From: Candidatus Bathyarchaeota archaeon
Lineage (GTDB): Archaea; Thermoproteota; Bathyarchaeia; Bathyarchaeales; Bathycorpusculaceae
Length of the DNA stretch: 32,353 nt
Assembly (NCBI GenBank): GCA_022865885.1
Contig: JALHSQ010000131.1
Span: 1 to 32,353 of the forward strand
Direction of reading: 5' to 3'
In this document: piece after piece, positions 1-6,944 of the stretch
Position numbering within the stretch: the first letter of the stretch is position 1
Layout: each line of letters begins with the position of its first letter
Program-made: the position numbers and the translations under genes
The notes under the pieces: generated by a model
The model's input: the letters and a program-made list of their open reading frames with translations, nothing else
Database searches by the model: none
Told to the model about the DNA's origin: nothing

Positions 1-332
1 CTCAACATACGCAAGCCGATTCCAAGTCTCCTGTACGAAGGAGAAACGGCCAGAGTATCAACGTAGACCGCCCCATGTCTTGCACTAAGTACAAGGACGC
101 CGACTTTCTGCATACCCATCTTGACCCAAAAATGCCTTCCTCTGAAATATACGATCTCGGCTGCCAGAATATACGGAATAGTGATTAACGGCATCAACAC
201 TCGAGGATTGCCGAAGAACAAAGCCTTTCCCCGCTCACTCGAAGCGAAGAAACGGAACTCCAACAAGTTGAAAAGCAAGTGCTGAGACCTGCCCAAAGGC
301 TCAACCTTAAGCAATCGACGAAGATCCGTCAT
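1..332 (-). CDS. GNAT-family N-acetyltransferase, N-terminal part (cut by window edge)
   Basis: The frame is open from an ATG at 332 to the left edge, so only about 110 residues are visible and the C-terminus lies outside. Near the visible end the peptide has the GNAT motif A pattern, YVDTLAVSPSYRRLGIGLRM: a beta strand running into the R-R-x-G-x-G acetyl-CoA pyrophosphate-binding loop and the following helix. This supports transfer of an acetyl group from acetyl-CoA to an amine of unknown substrate, presumably in the cytosol. The N-terminal 50 residues are basic and do not suggest a substrate. No clear Shine-Dalgarno sequence precedes the ATG. The next gene (439-660) has the same orientation. 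Family assignment is fairly sure; the specific function is unknown. Confidence 0.75.
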   Translation of the reverse strand, partial: MTDLRRLLKVEPLGRSQHLLFNLLEFRFFASSERGKALFFGNPRVLMPLITIPYILAAEIVYFRGRHFWVKMGMQKVGVLVLSARHGAVYVDTLAVSPSYRRLGIGLRML

Positions 333-438
333 GCTGCTGTTCTCTCTGATCTGTTTTTCCTTTTGCTACGCCCGACAAGGCAAATATCGCGCGCGCGGCT
401 ATTTCTAGTTTCTTATCCCTTTTCTAGTTGAAAACTTA

Positions 439-660
439 CTACGCCACACCGTCTTTCTTCTGTTTATCTGGTTCTACCCTAACGTTAAGAGGTCCAATCC
501 CAGCAAGGGATGGCAAGATGTGTGATAGCAATTGCTCTGCACTAAGTAGCCGAACTTTACCGTTTGGATTGGTTTGTGTCCAACCATTCTTCTCTTTATG
601 GTATCTTTGTACATAGCCATGTTTAGTTGTGATGTAGATTATGCACTCATTATTCTTCAA
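439..660 (-). CDS. Small hypothetical protein (73 aa)
   Basis: I do not recognise a family. The start is a TTG at 660 preceded by a GGTGA Shine-Dalgarno-like stretch about 6 nt upstream; an in-frame TGA sits just beyond it, so no longer start exists. The product is hydrophilic with mixed charge, starts with a short beta-strand-like stretch (CIIYITTKHGYVQRYH) and has a proline/glycine-rich C-terminal half (LPSLAGIGPLNVRVEP). No membrane segment or signal is visible. The opposite-strand frame over the same bases gives a cysteine/serine/leucine-rich peptide and looks like a shadow. Upstream at 709-740 lies an element repeated upstream of the neighbouring gene, which hints at shared control. Probably a real gene of unknown role. 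Confidence 0.5.
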   Translation of the reverse strand: MKNNECIIYITTKHGYVQRYHKEKNGWTQTNPNGKVRLLSAEQLLSHILPSLAGIGPLNVRVEPDKQKKDGVA

Positions 661-708
661 CTGAATTCACCAATTCACACGGTATCCTTCGGTTCAGCTA
701 TAACTTTT

Positions 709-740
709 CCGCAAAATAGAAACTGGCTCAAAAAGAATAT
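709..740 (-). repeat. Copy A of a ~32-bp element repeated upstream of two neighbouring genes
   Basis: On the plus strand this reads CCGCAAAATAGAAACTGGCT followed by CAAAAAGAAT. It matches 1155-1186 at most positions with a single 1-nt gap. It lies about 50 nt upstream of the TTG start of the 439-660 gene, and copy B has the same orientation relative to its own downstream gene. A duplicated promoter or operator region is the simplest reading. Confidence 0.45.
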
Positions 741-750
741 TGGAAGACTC

Positions 751-1071
751 CTAGTCTATGTGTCTTAGGATTCTAGTGACCAGTACGAAAACTAGAACTA
801 TGGAATAGACAGCAAATTCCAGACTTCCAACCAGCCCTGAATACCACATGATACCGAAACCAAACCACCACCCAAAGAGGTAACCAGTTCCCCAGTAAGG
901 TGTGCTATGAACAAAAACAGAAATGGCAAGAATATTGACCAGTTCATAAACTGCCAACCATGAAGCATTCAAAAGTCCCGCATCAACAAATCCTTTCAAT
1001 AAATAGTATAGTATTATGCCATCAAGTACTCCTACTGTGGCGGTGATGAAACCATTTCTCGCATCAGGCAT
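751..1071 (-). CDS. Small integral membrane protein (106 aa), unknown function
   Basis: The sequence is strongly hydrophobic, with three to four predicted membrane helices at roughly residues 8-28, 36-56, 60-80 and 83-103. They are separated by short loops, and the protein has a short basic C-terminus (RILRHID). Tryptophans and glycines cluster in the third helix (GYLFGWWFGFGIMWYSG). No family motif or catalytic residues are recognisable. The ATG at 1071 follows an inverted repeat at 1083-1104. Gene order and orientation match the 439-660 gene, and both have a copy of the same upstream element. A small archaeal membrane protein of unknown role; the gene itself is likely real because long hydrophobic segments of this kind rarely arise by chance. 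Confidence 0.6.
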   Translation of the reverse strand: MPDARNGFITATVGVLDGIILYYLLKGFVDAGLLNASWLAVYELVNILAISVFVHSTPYWGTGYLFGWWFGFGIMWYSGLVGSLEFAVYSIVLVFVLVTRILRHID

Positions 1072-1082
1072 GGTTTATGCAT

Positions 1083-1104
1083 TAGACTTTCAGCCATAAG
1101 TCTA
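1083..1104 (-). promoter_or_regulatory. Perfect 7-bp inverted repeat 11 nt upstream of the 1071 start
   Basis: TAGACTT and AAGTCTA form a perfect 7-bp stem around an 8-nt loop. The element ends 11 nt before the ATG of the membrane protein. It could be a repressor operator overlapping the promoter or a 5'-leader hairpin. The T-rich stretch after it lies on the plus-strand side, where no gene would use it as a terminator. Confidence 0.35.
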
Positions 1105-1154
1105 TTCTTCTTTTTCTATCCTCTTTGAGCGTCCGGATGCCAGCGCATTTTCTG

Positions 1155-1186
1155 CCGCAAAACCAAAAACTGGCTTAAAGAGAATG
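1155..1186 (-). repeat. Copy B of the ~32-bp element
   Basis: It reads CCGCAAAACCAAAAACTGGC then TTAAAGAGAAT on the plus strand and matches 709-740. On the minus strand it contains CTTTAAG, which could serve as a TATA box for the membrane-protein gene starting at 1071. Confidence 0.45.
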
Positions 1187-1244
1187 AGGATAGAGATATT
1201 TCATTCTTCGGGTTTTTTACTCGCAGACAAGCTGAGTTGACTGT

Positions 1245-2450
1245 CTAGTTGCTTGTATGATTCTTGTGGATTTCTTTTGGTTCTTGGTGTTTTCCAAACT
1301 TTGCTTCTTCGATGTACTCATCTATGCTCTTGGCGTTATTATGCTTCTGAATGCTCGTGTATCCTTTCTTCATGAAATCAATCAATTTCCAGACGAGCCC
1401 GACTGCCAATTCTTCGGCTGAATCTATGTCACTCCTCGTGACAAGCCCATCTTTGCTCGTGCTTCCATGAACAAAAGCTGACCTTTTGCCATAGGCTGAC
1501 CTAACGTACTCATTAGTCTCTCTTCTATCGCCACCTAAGAAAAAAGCCGCCTGCTCAGCTAGTTTCCACAAGATGTAATCTCTGTCAGATGCCGTCATAA
1601 GAAGGCTCTCCAAACATGTAATCAACAATACAAATCGAACTTGGTCGTTACTCATTGATTTCTGTATACCGAATATTCTCAGAGCGTTTCTGATTTTCTT
1701 TTCAATCTCGTTCGGATTGGATTTGGTGAAAATATCTGTCAGAATCGGAATGTGTTCCTCAAGAAACTTGCTAAAGTTTGCACCGCCAACAAAAGGCAAA
1801 ACCGCAATACCTTCTATTCCCCCTTCATTCTTGTTTTCTCTTATCTTATACCTGATGTCAATTATGTTGAGATTGATTTGATATAAGAATCTGATAATGT
1901 GCAAAGCGTCTTCTGCTAGACTCCTTGCGTTTTCGATAGCTTTGAAATGTCCATTAGCTTTTACAATCAAGTGGACGAAAGCGGTCCTCTTTTTCAGAGT
2001 AATGTATTCGTCTTTTGTTCTATGATACTCAGTATCGATGGTGAATCGATGTTCCCACAGAAAGCCGAAATACTCCCTAATCTCAGGTGGCATTCTGTCA
2101 AAATCTATTGCAGTTGAATAGCCTAGCTTGAAACCATTCGGAAATCCATAGAAGCAATAGACTGGGAAAAAGAAATCGTATGTTTTGGTTGTCAAGACTT
2201 CGGATTTGAAATATATGACGAATTCCTCGTCACTAATACTCTGTAAGGCTTTATCCAGAGAGACACTAGTCATGCGAAAGACATCTTCCACATCATCAAA
2301 GGATATTGATTTCTCTAGGGGCGAATCTTCAATTACTTTGAAAATATCCCTCGCTTGTTTAACCAGCTTCTCTTGTTCAATTCCATTCTTCATGTCGTGG
2401 AATAATCCAAGTGACCTCTTGATAAGTTCCTCTTCCACGTTGTTTTGCAT
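1245..2450 (-). CDS. Apea-like HEPN domain protein (401 aa)
   Basis: The C-terminal third (about residues 265-365) looks like an Apea-like HEPN domain. There is a helical segment with CLESLLMTASDRDYILWKLA, followed by the motif R323-S-A-F-V-H328 in GKRSAFVHGST, which fits the R-x4-H RNase signature of HEPN proteins. The N-terminal 260 residues are alpha/beta, soluble and unassigned; there is no signal or membrane segment. HEPN proteins are often RNases in toxin-antitoxin or antiviral systems, so an RNA-targeting stress or defence role is plausible but inferred. The gene is single and is transcribed divergently from the zinc-ribbon gene at 2588, with a 137-bp shared promoter region. The ATG at 2450 is the first in frame and lacks an obvious Shine-Dalgarno. 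Confidence 0.6.
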   Translation of the reverse strand: MQNNVEEELIKRSLGLFHDMKNGIEQEKLVKQARDIFKVIEDSPLEKSISFDDVEDVFRMTSVSLDKALQSISDEEFVIYFKSEVLTTKTYDFFFPVYCFYGFPNGFKLGYSTAIDFDRMPPEIREYFGFLWEHRFTIDTEYHRTKDEYITLKKRTAFVHLIVKANGHFKAIENARSLAEDALHIIRFLYQINLNIIDIRYKIRENKNEGGIEGIAVLPFVGGANFSKFLEEHIPILTDIFTKSNPNEIEKKIRNALRIFGIQKSMSNDQVRFVLLITCLESLLMTASDRDYILWKLAEQAAFFLGGDRRETNEYVRSAYGKRSAFVHGSTSKDGLVTRSDIDSAEELAVGLVWKLIDFMKKGYTSIQKHNNAKSIDEYIEEAKFGKHQEPKEIHKNHTSN

Positions 2451-2587
2451 AAAGGATAATTGTCGATATTGAAATAAAGCCTTAATTTCTTTCCAACCAG
2501 CCCTCTTCCCCGAAGCAAGTTGAAATACGTTGATTTTGGATTCATAAAACCAAACTGCCAGAAGAGCATAGAGATTATGCGATTACG

Positions 2588-2971
2588 ATGAGCGTTTTCA
2601 AATGTCCAAAATGCGGCAAAACGTACCAGACAACTGCCAATATCAAACGCCGAAGGAGAATTTGCATTGCTTGTCGAAGGAAACAAGGGTTACTGAATCA
2701 ACAATCAAAACGTCTTCAAAAGGAACTTGAGCGTCTCCAGCAAGGAAAAGAACTTAGCAGGAACCACAAAAAGGGTATGTTGCTGGAATATGCCGTGAGC
2801 AAGACATTGGACGAACTAGGAATTCCACATGACCACAATCCGTTTGACATCACCAGAAAAGGCATAGAAATAAAGCTTGAAACAAGACACATGAAAGAGC
2901 GGGATAAAGGCGCAAGACTCAAAGCCATAGTCAGAAGCCGCATAAAGTCGAACAATTTTCAGAAGTTGTAA
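2588..2971 (+). CDS. Zinc-ribbon protein with possible PD-(D/E)xK-like C-terminal core (127 aa)
   Basis: The N-terminus carries CPKCGKTYQTT and a second pair CIAC, four cysteines fit for one zinc ribbon. A basic, glutamine-rich helical linker follows (about residues 35-60). The C-terminal part has a helix (GMLLEYAVSKTLDELG), then FDITRKGIEIKLE, where D and E-x-K have the spacing expected of a small restriction-endonuclease-like active site. The protein ends soon after the E-x-K strand, so the fold would be minimal or truncated; I could not find the missing part in other frames downstream. A TATA-like TCATAAAACC at 2542-2551 fits a start at 2588. A nucleic-acid-binding or nuclease role is inferred. 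It is divergent from the HEPN gene and may belong with it. Confidence 0.55.
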   Translation: MSVFKCPKCGKTYQTTANIKRRRRICIACRRKQGLLNQQSKRLQKELERLQQGKELSRNHKKGMLLEYAVSKTLDELGIPHDHNPFDITRKGIEIKLETRHMKERDKGARLKAIVRSRIKSNNFQKL

Positions 2972-3402
2972 CCGCTTATACATTCAAGTTTTTCCAGAAC
3001 AGGTAGGCTTTAGTCTGCATCAGGAACCCGCAGATCCTCACTAGGTTCGCAAGCTTGCCCAAGTCTGCGGCCATTATCTCTTTGACGCATGCGTCTTTTG
3101 TGCCGAATGGAAAGATGACTTGAGAAGCTCTTCATGAACCCCTGTGCAATCATGAGTTTTATCGCGTGGGTAGCCAGATCTACTTTCAAATCCAGTGGAA
3201 ACGTCTCCCGCAAAACCCCTCTTCTTTATCGGTGAGTTTCTCATTCAGGTTTGACGCGTGTGACGGTGAACCCATTCATGATGAGAATTAGGCATGAATG
3301 AATCGACAAGGAAGGAAAAGTCCAAGTGAGAAAGCTGCATGCCGTGTTTTGACGGAAAGTCTTAAATTTGATTGACTTGAATAGACAAAACAGGTCACAA
3401 AA
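2972..3402. other. 431-bp stretch without a convincing gene
   Basis: It contains a weak minus-strand frame at 3010-3213 with no recognisable features, a 12-bp match to the core of archaeal origin recognition boxes at 3191-3202, and, at its right end, the promoter of the 3403 gene. No RNA gene is recognisable. Confidence 0.5.
3361..3369 (+). promoter_or_regulatory. TATA box of the 3403 gene
   Basis: CTTAAATTT is preceded by the A/G-rich GGAAAGT (BRE-like). It is about 38 nt from the ATG, placing transcription start near 3390 and leaving a short leader. Confidence 0.5.
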
Positions 3403-3666
3403 ATGAAGCCATACGGAATTGGGCTTATCATACTGTTAATTTCGTTCGTCATGGGAGCATATGCAACCTATGTATCCTACAACTATCTTTGGAACCCCCC
3501 CAGCGCTAGTGACGCAACGGCAAGGTATGACGAATTAAAGACATCAGGCCTCGTTGCACTAATCTCTTCCTTCATAGGAATAATAGGCATACTGATATTT
3601 CTGGTTGAATTCGTGAAACACGAACACGGGATCTCACCCACAAAGGTTTCTACTCCGCCTCCATAG
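3403..3666 (+). CDS. Small two-helix membrane protein (87 aa), unknown function
   Basis: Two hydrophobic helices are visible: residues about 5-27 (GLIILLISFVMGAYATYVSY) and about 49-70 (LVALISSFIGIIGILIFLVE). A polar loop of about 20 residues links them, and the C-terminal tail is short and proline-rich (KHEHGISPTKVSTPPP). No family is recognised. The gene stands alone with its own TATA box at 3361, and ends in a convergent spacer facing the HerA-like gene. The hydrophobic pattern and a well-placed promoter make a real gene likely. Confidence 0.6.
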   Translation: MKPYGIGLIILLISFVMGAYATYVSYNYLWNPPSASDATARYDELKTSGLVALISSFIGIIGILIFLVEFVKHEHGISPTKVSTPPP

Positions 3667-3692
3667 AACGTTGATTGACAAAAATGCTTAGC

Positions 3693-3781
3693 GCGTGCTA
3701 ATTACTTGAAAAACCGACTTGTTACACACTTGTTACAGTTTCTTGTTACAAAAGTCCATTAGAAACCCTAATTTAGCACGC
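3693..3781. repeat. Inverted repeat GCGTGCTAA / TTAGCACGC
   Basis: Perfect 9-bp arms at 3693-3701 and 3773-3781 enclose 71 bp, including the three CTTGTTACA copies. The left arm is itself part of a local palindrome TTAGC-GCGT-GCTAA. Confidence 0.5.
3718..3750 (+). repeat. Three iterated copies of CTTGTTACA
   Basis: Exact 9-bp copies lie at 3718-3726, 3729-3737 and 3742-3750, with start-to-start spacing of 11 and 13 bp. That places them on nearly the same helical face, which is typical of a cooperative protein-binding site. There is no flanking regulator or replication gene to name a binder. Confidence 0.6.
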
Positions 3782-3786
3782 ATGCC

Positions 3787-3936
3787 TGTTCCTAAATTCG
3801 TTTGCTGAGCAGACTATGCTCTGCTGAAAAAAAAGAATTCTTTTTTCATTATCCAATTACATGCTCGGGATATGAGAAGTATCGTTAAAAGGCGCGACCC
3901 GAACCTACCGCAGTCCGAAAAAGGAATTTAGGAACA
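3787..3936. repeat. Long-range inverted repeat around the convergent spacer
   Basis: TGTTCCTAAATTC at 3787-3799 is the exact reverse complement of 3924-3936. The similarity continues imperfectly outward (TAGC-CG-ATG) to about 25 positions, with four or so mismatches. The arms flank the A/T palindrome at about 3829-3846. Confidence 0.55.
3829..3846. terminator. A/T palindrome, likely bidirectional terminator
   Basis: AAAAAAGAATTCTTTTTT is a perfect 18-bp palindrome giving an oligo-T run on both strands. It lies between the ends of two convergent genes (3666 plus, 3955 minus). Archaeal RNA polymerase terminates at oligo-T stretches, so termination in both directions is a reasonable inference. 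Confidence 0.45.
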
Positions 3937-3954
3937 CACATACGCGCTATGCTT

Positions 3955-6090
3955 CTAAACGTCCCCAACAAGCAGGCGTCCCGTTACTGCATCCATATTG
4001 ATGGTGCGTCTTGCCTTCTTCGTCTTGTGCTGCACCTCAAGGCTCCAGATGGGCAGCAGAACCAGTTCCGCTGACGCTGACTTCACACCTATCTTCAATT
4101 CCAACGTCTGACACGCTCTATTATTGCTTAGCCTTATCTGGGGCAACTTGTCTATTTCGCCCGGCATTCTAGAAACGAATGCAAAGCGTTTGTCCTCATC
4201 CAGATTTCTGAGCTTCTGGGATGTGCCTGAAAGCAACTTGTGAAACACTATCTCTTTTTTTTCCAGCGACACTAGGGCACCCGTCTCTCCGCTGACGTAG
4301 TATGTGCGTACCTCTTCCTTCTTGACCAGAAGCAATCGTGTTTCTTTGGTTGCCCTCACTCTCCAGAGGGGCACATAGCAGAACTCAGCATCGTAGACTT
4401 GCTCGTCTTTGCGAAACACTCCACCCTTAAGCAGAGGAGCAGACTTATTCACGGCTTCTGCTTGGCTGATTGCTGGAGAAATCATTAACATTTCACCACT
4501 AATGCCTCTAGACGGGTCCAGATTGAATTCTGACAGCCAGTACAAGGTTTCACCACCAGCCTTTTTTTGGCCCTTCTTGGCTATTCCAGCTTTTACAAGA
4601 CTAGCCAAAACCTTCTCAGAGTCTACCTGACTTATCTTTAGGTCTCTAGCTATCAACACTGCTGGAACAGCCTTTCCTTCTGAACGGAGAAATCGTTGAG
4701 TCCTTTCATCCAGAGTCTTGGACGGCTCAAAATGGGCAGCGGTGGCCCATTTCTTCGTGACCTGCGTCTGCACATATCTCTCGAAAAACGCCCTTGATTC
4801 TGCTGGCACGTACTGGGCGAGATCCTTCTCGTCCAGCGTCAAGTGTTTACTGGCCAGCCACCGAACGTCAAAATCGACTACGTCACTGTATAAGTCTGGA
4901 GACAGGAGGAGAAACTCACCCGTCCGCAAGCTGGGCAGCTTCTGCAAAACGGCTTCAGCGTGTGTGGGGTCGATGGACTGAATGATTTTCTGGACCCTCG
5001 CGATGTCTTGGGTTGTCATCATGCGGCCTAGACACCAAGTGTTGACCTGCGCCAATGCTTTGTAGTCTATGTCCGTGATGTTCTGGGTGGCCGCAACGAG
5101 TCCTATGCCGTACTTTCTCGCCTGCTTAAACAGGAGCGTGTAAGCGTTTTTTGGCGGCGGGTTCCTCGGGTAGGGTGGAATGTAAGGTGAGATTTCATCA
5201 ACGTAGAAGAGCATCCGCAAGTCGTTGGACGGGTTCTTCAGCATCCAACAGTAAAGCTCCTTGAGCAACGTAGCCAAGAAAAACTGTTTATCATTCTCAG
5301 ACGTCAGCGTGTTGAGATAGATTATGTTCACCGGTACTTTTCCATCGCTGTTGTCCACGAACAGGTTGATGTCTATTTGGACTCCCATCTGAAACATGAG
5401 CGACGAAGTGCCCACTGTCAAGAAACGCAGCTTTCGGGCAATCTCCTCAGGTTCCTTCTTCGCTACAAGACCGTTCAGAGTCGCAGTAATCTTCTCAGGA
5501 GGGTTCAATACCACGTCGGCGAGTTGAGCCATGTTGCCGATTCTCTGTCCCTGCTGCCACATGTATTCCAGAATCGTGAAGATGTAAGCCTTCGCACTTT
5601 TTCCAGCGTCCCCGTTCAAATCATAACCCAGGAAGCCCACCAAAGAATCCGCAGTGAGATCAATGGCCTGCACCGCCTCCTCATGCGGAACACCCTGTGA
5701 AGGAGACTTGAATGGGTTGACACATATCGGAATCGCCCTGTTGCTCGCAGGAGTAAAAATCGCTACACGCGCCTTGCCAAAAAAGCCCTCCTGCACTTCA
5801 GCCGCGGTCCCGTGCCGCATCAATTCCTCAACGTCACCCTTTATGGCAAGGGACGAAATATCTCCCTGCGGATCGACTATTAGGACTGGAACGTTGTTCC
5901 GCACAGCCTCTTCAATAACACACTTGCAAAGCGCAGTCTTGCCTGAACCGCTTCCCCCGAGCGCCATGAAATGACGCTTGAAAGCCTGAACCGGCAAAAG
6001 AACCTCAGTCTCATCAGCCACGGTTTTGCCTAAGAACAGGGAACCCGAAGTGGCATTTCCTGAGTCATCCTCCCCTATTTCTTTGCTCAT
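3955..6090 (-). CDS. HerA-like / DUF853-type P-loop ATPase (711 aa)
   Basis: This is a HerA/FtsK-superfamily motor-type ATPase. Walker A is GGSGSGKT at residues 45-52, followed by a VPVLIVDPQGD strand typical of HerA-like proteins. Walker B is RMLFYVDEISPY near 292-302, with D298 and E299, then GIGLVAATQNITDID, a sensor-like strand. A winged-helix-like segment (about 460-515, LKISQVDSEKVLASLVKAGI) and a beta-rich C-terminal region (520-711) follow. It lacks the partners nurA, mre11 and rad50 that accompany repair-type HerA, so its role is open; DNA translocation or pumping is inferred. The gene ends in the convergent repeat-rich spacer. The next bases upstream hold a small acidic ORF on the opposite strand. 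Confidence 0.8.
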   Translation of the reverse strand: MSKEIGEDDSGNATSGSLFLGKTVADETEVLLPVQAFKRHFMALGGSGSGKTALCKCVIEEAVRNNVPVLIVDPQGDISSLAIKGDVEELMRHGTAAEVQEGFFGKARVAIFTPASNRAIPICVNPFKSPSQGVPHEEAVQAIDLTADSLVGFLGYDLNGDAGKSAKAYIFTILEYMWQQGQRIGNMAQLADVVLNPPEKITATLNGLVAKKEPEEIARKLRFLTVGTSSLMFQMGVQIDINLFVDNSDGKVPVNIIYLNTLTSENDKQFFLATLLKELYCWMLKNPSNDLRMLFYVDEISPYIPPYPRNPPPKNAYTLLFKQARKYGIGLVAATQNITDIDYKALAQVNTWCLGRMMTTQDIARVQKIIQSIDPTHAEAVLQKLPSLRTGEFLLLSPDLYSDVVDFDVRWLASKHLTLDEKDLAQYVPAESRAFFERYVQTQVTKKWATAAHFEPSKTLDERTQRFLRSEGKAVPAVLIARDLKISQVDSEKVLASLVKAGIAKKGQKKAGGETLYWLSEFNLDPSRGISGEMLMISPAISQAEAVNKSAPLLKGGVFRKDEQVYDAEFCYVPLWRVRATKETRLLLVKKEEVRTYYVSGETGALVSLEKKEIVFHKLLSGTSQKLRNLDEDKRFAFVSRMPGEIDKLPQIRLSNNRACQTLELKIGVKSASAELVLLPIWSLEVQHKTKKARRTINMDAVTGRLLVGDV

Positions 6091-6203
6091 TCATGATTCG
6101 TCTCCAAAACGGCGAGTGCCAAGCAGTTCAGGCACGTCTTAATTGTCCTTTGCCCATTTAACGATTACTTTGCCGCATCACTAGCGCGCGCTTTTATGGG
6201 AAG

Positions 6204-6211
6204 CTTTAAAC
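6204..6211 (+). promoter_or_regulatory. TATA-like box before the acidic microORF
   Basis: CTTTAAAC lies about 27 nt before position 6234, where a GGGTGA ribosome-binding-like sequence begins, so transcription would start just ahead of the ATG at 6245. Confidence 0.4.
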
Positions 6212-6244
6212 AAAAGTATGGAATCGTCTGCGTGGGTGACGAGA

Positions 6245-6307
6245 ATGACTGAAGAAGAAGATTTGGACGACGATTGCGAATGTGAAGAGTGTGACGAAGA
6301 AGAATAG
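6245..6307 (+). CDS. Possible 20-residue acidic Cys-rich microprotein
   Basis: The short frame encodes MTEEEDLDDDCECEECDEEE, with 14 of 20 residues acidic and three cysteines in a C-x-C-x2-C arrangement, which could bind metal. A TATA-like CTTTAAAC at 6204 and a GGGTGA 6 nt before the ATG give a complete promoter and ribosome-binding layout. An in-frame ATG at 6218 would give 29 residues but sits only 7 nt after the TATA box. It is flanked on both sides by GCGCGCGC octamers (6184-6191, 6321-6328). No family is known to me. GAA/GAC-rich DNA can give acidic peptides by chance, so this remains a candidate. Confidence 0.35.
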   Translation: MTEEEDLDDDCECEECDEEE

Positions 6308-6329
6308 GTTTTCAGCGTCAGCGCGCGCC

Positions 6330-6944
6330 TTACCATTCATCTCGTTTGCTGACTAATTCCTTTTTCATTGTTTCCTCAATTTCATGGTAGATGTTTTTGT
6401 CAGACTCGGAAATCACAGCTATATCCACGCCTTCAAAGCGTTTTACAATTGGGATTCTGATCAACTTGGACTCTCTGGTCTGAGGAACATATTCCACAGT
6501 CACCTCTTTGGAGGTGCAGGAAAGCTTTTCTCCAGAAGACCATAGCTCATACATTTCTACTCTTATGGTGTGAGATCCAGCGTTTATTCCCTTCATGTCC
6601 AACACGGGCGTTAACTCGAAATCGTCTGCTGCAAGGGGGCTCTGAGGTATGGTGATTGAGACGGAGTTCAGTTTCTGTTCGTTGAAAAACAAATCTGCCC
6701 TTATCTTTGAAAAGGAAGTCTTTGAAGGCTTCAACCTGAACCCGACCTTGAGAAGCAACTCATCCTCTTTTGTCACAGTATCCATCCCGGTTATGATAAT
6801 CTGCTTTTTCTGAACAAGCCCAGTTGCTTCGACTGATGCTTTCTTGGGAGCATTCGGTAAGTTATCCAAAGTCAGTTGCTTGGATGCTTCGAAGCTTTTC
6901 GCCCTTTTCTCTTCTTTGCCCAATGAAATCGCGCTAAGCCCCAT
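6330..6944 (-). CDS. Hypothetical beta-rich protein (204 aa)
   Basis: I do not recognise the family. The first 40 residues are basic and look disordered. The central part (about 47-155) alternates short beta strands and looks like an immunoglobulin-like beta-sandwich (QIIITGMDTVTK, LLLKVGFRLKPS, INAGSHTIRVEMYELW, EVTVEYVP). The C-terminal tail is a charged helix (NIYHEIEETMKKELVSKRDEW). There is no signal peptide or membrane helix, so it is probably cytosolic. A hairpin-forming inverted repeat (6948-6978) sits 3 nt upstream of the ATG at 6944. The gene is isolated between the HerA-like ATPase and the secreted protease, and nothing ties it to either. Confidence 0.6.
   Translation of the reverse strand: MGLSAISLGKEEKRAKSFEASKQLTLDNLPNAPKKASVEATGLVQKKQIIITGMDTVTKEDELLLKVGFRLKPSKTSFSKIRADLFFNEQKLNSVSITIPQSPLAADDFELTPVLDMKGINAGSHTIRVEMYELWSSGEKLSCTSKEVTVEYVPQTRESKLIRIPIVKRFEGVDIAVISESDKNIYHEIEETMKKELVSKRDEW

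Noticed and set aside
3010-3213. 67-aa minus-strand frame
   Set aside because: No ribosome-binding site, no recognisable motif, low-complexity basic tail; it overlaps no promoter signal. It may be a gene remnant but I cannot support it.
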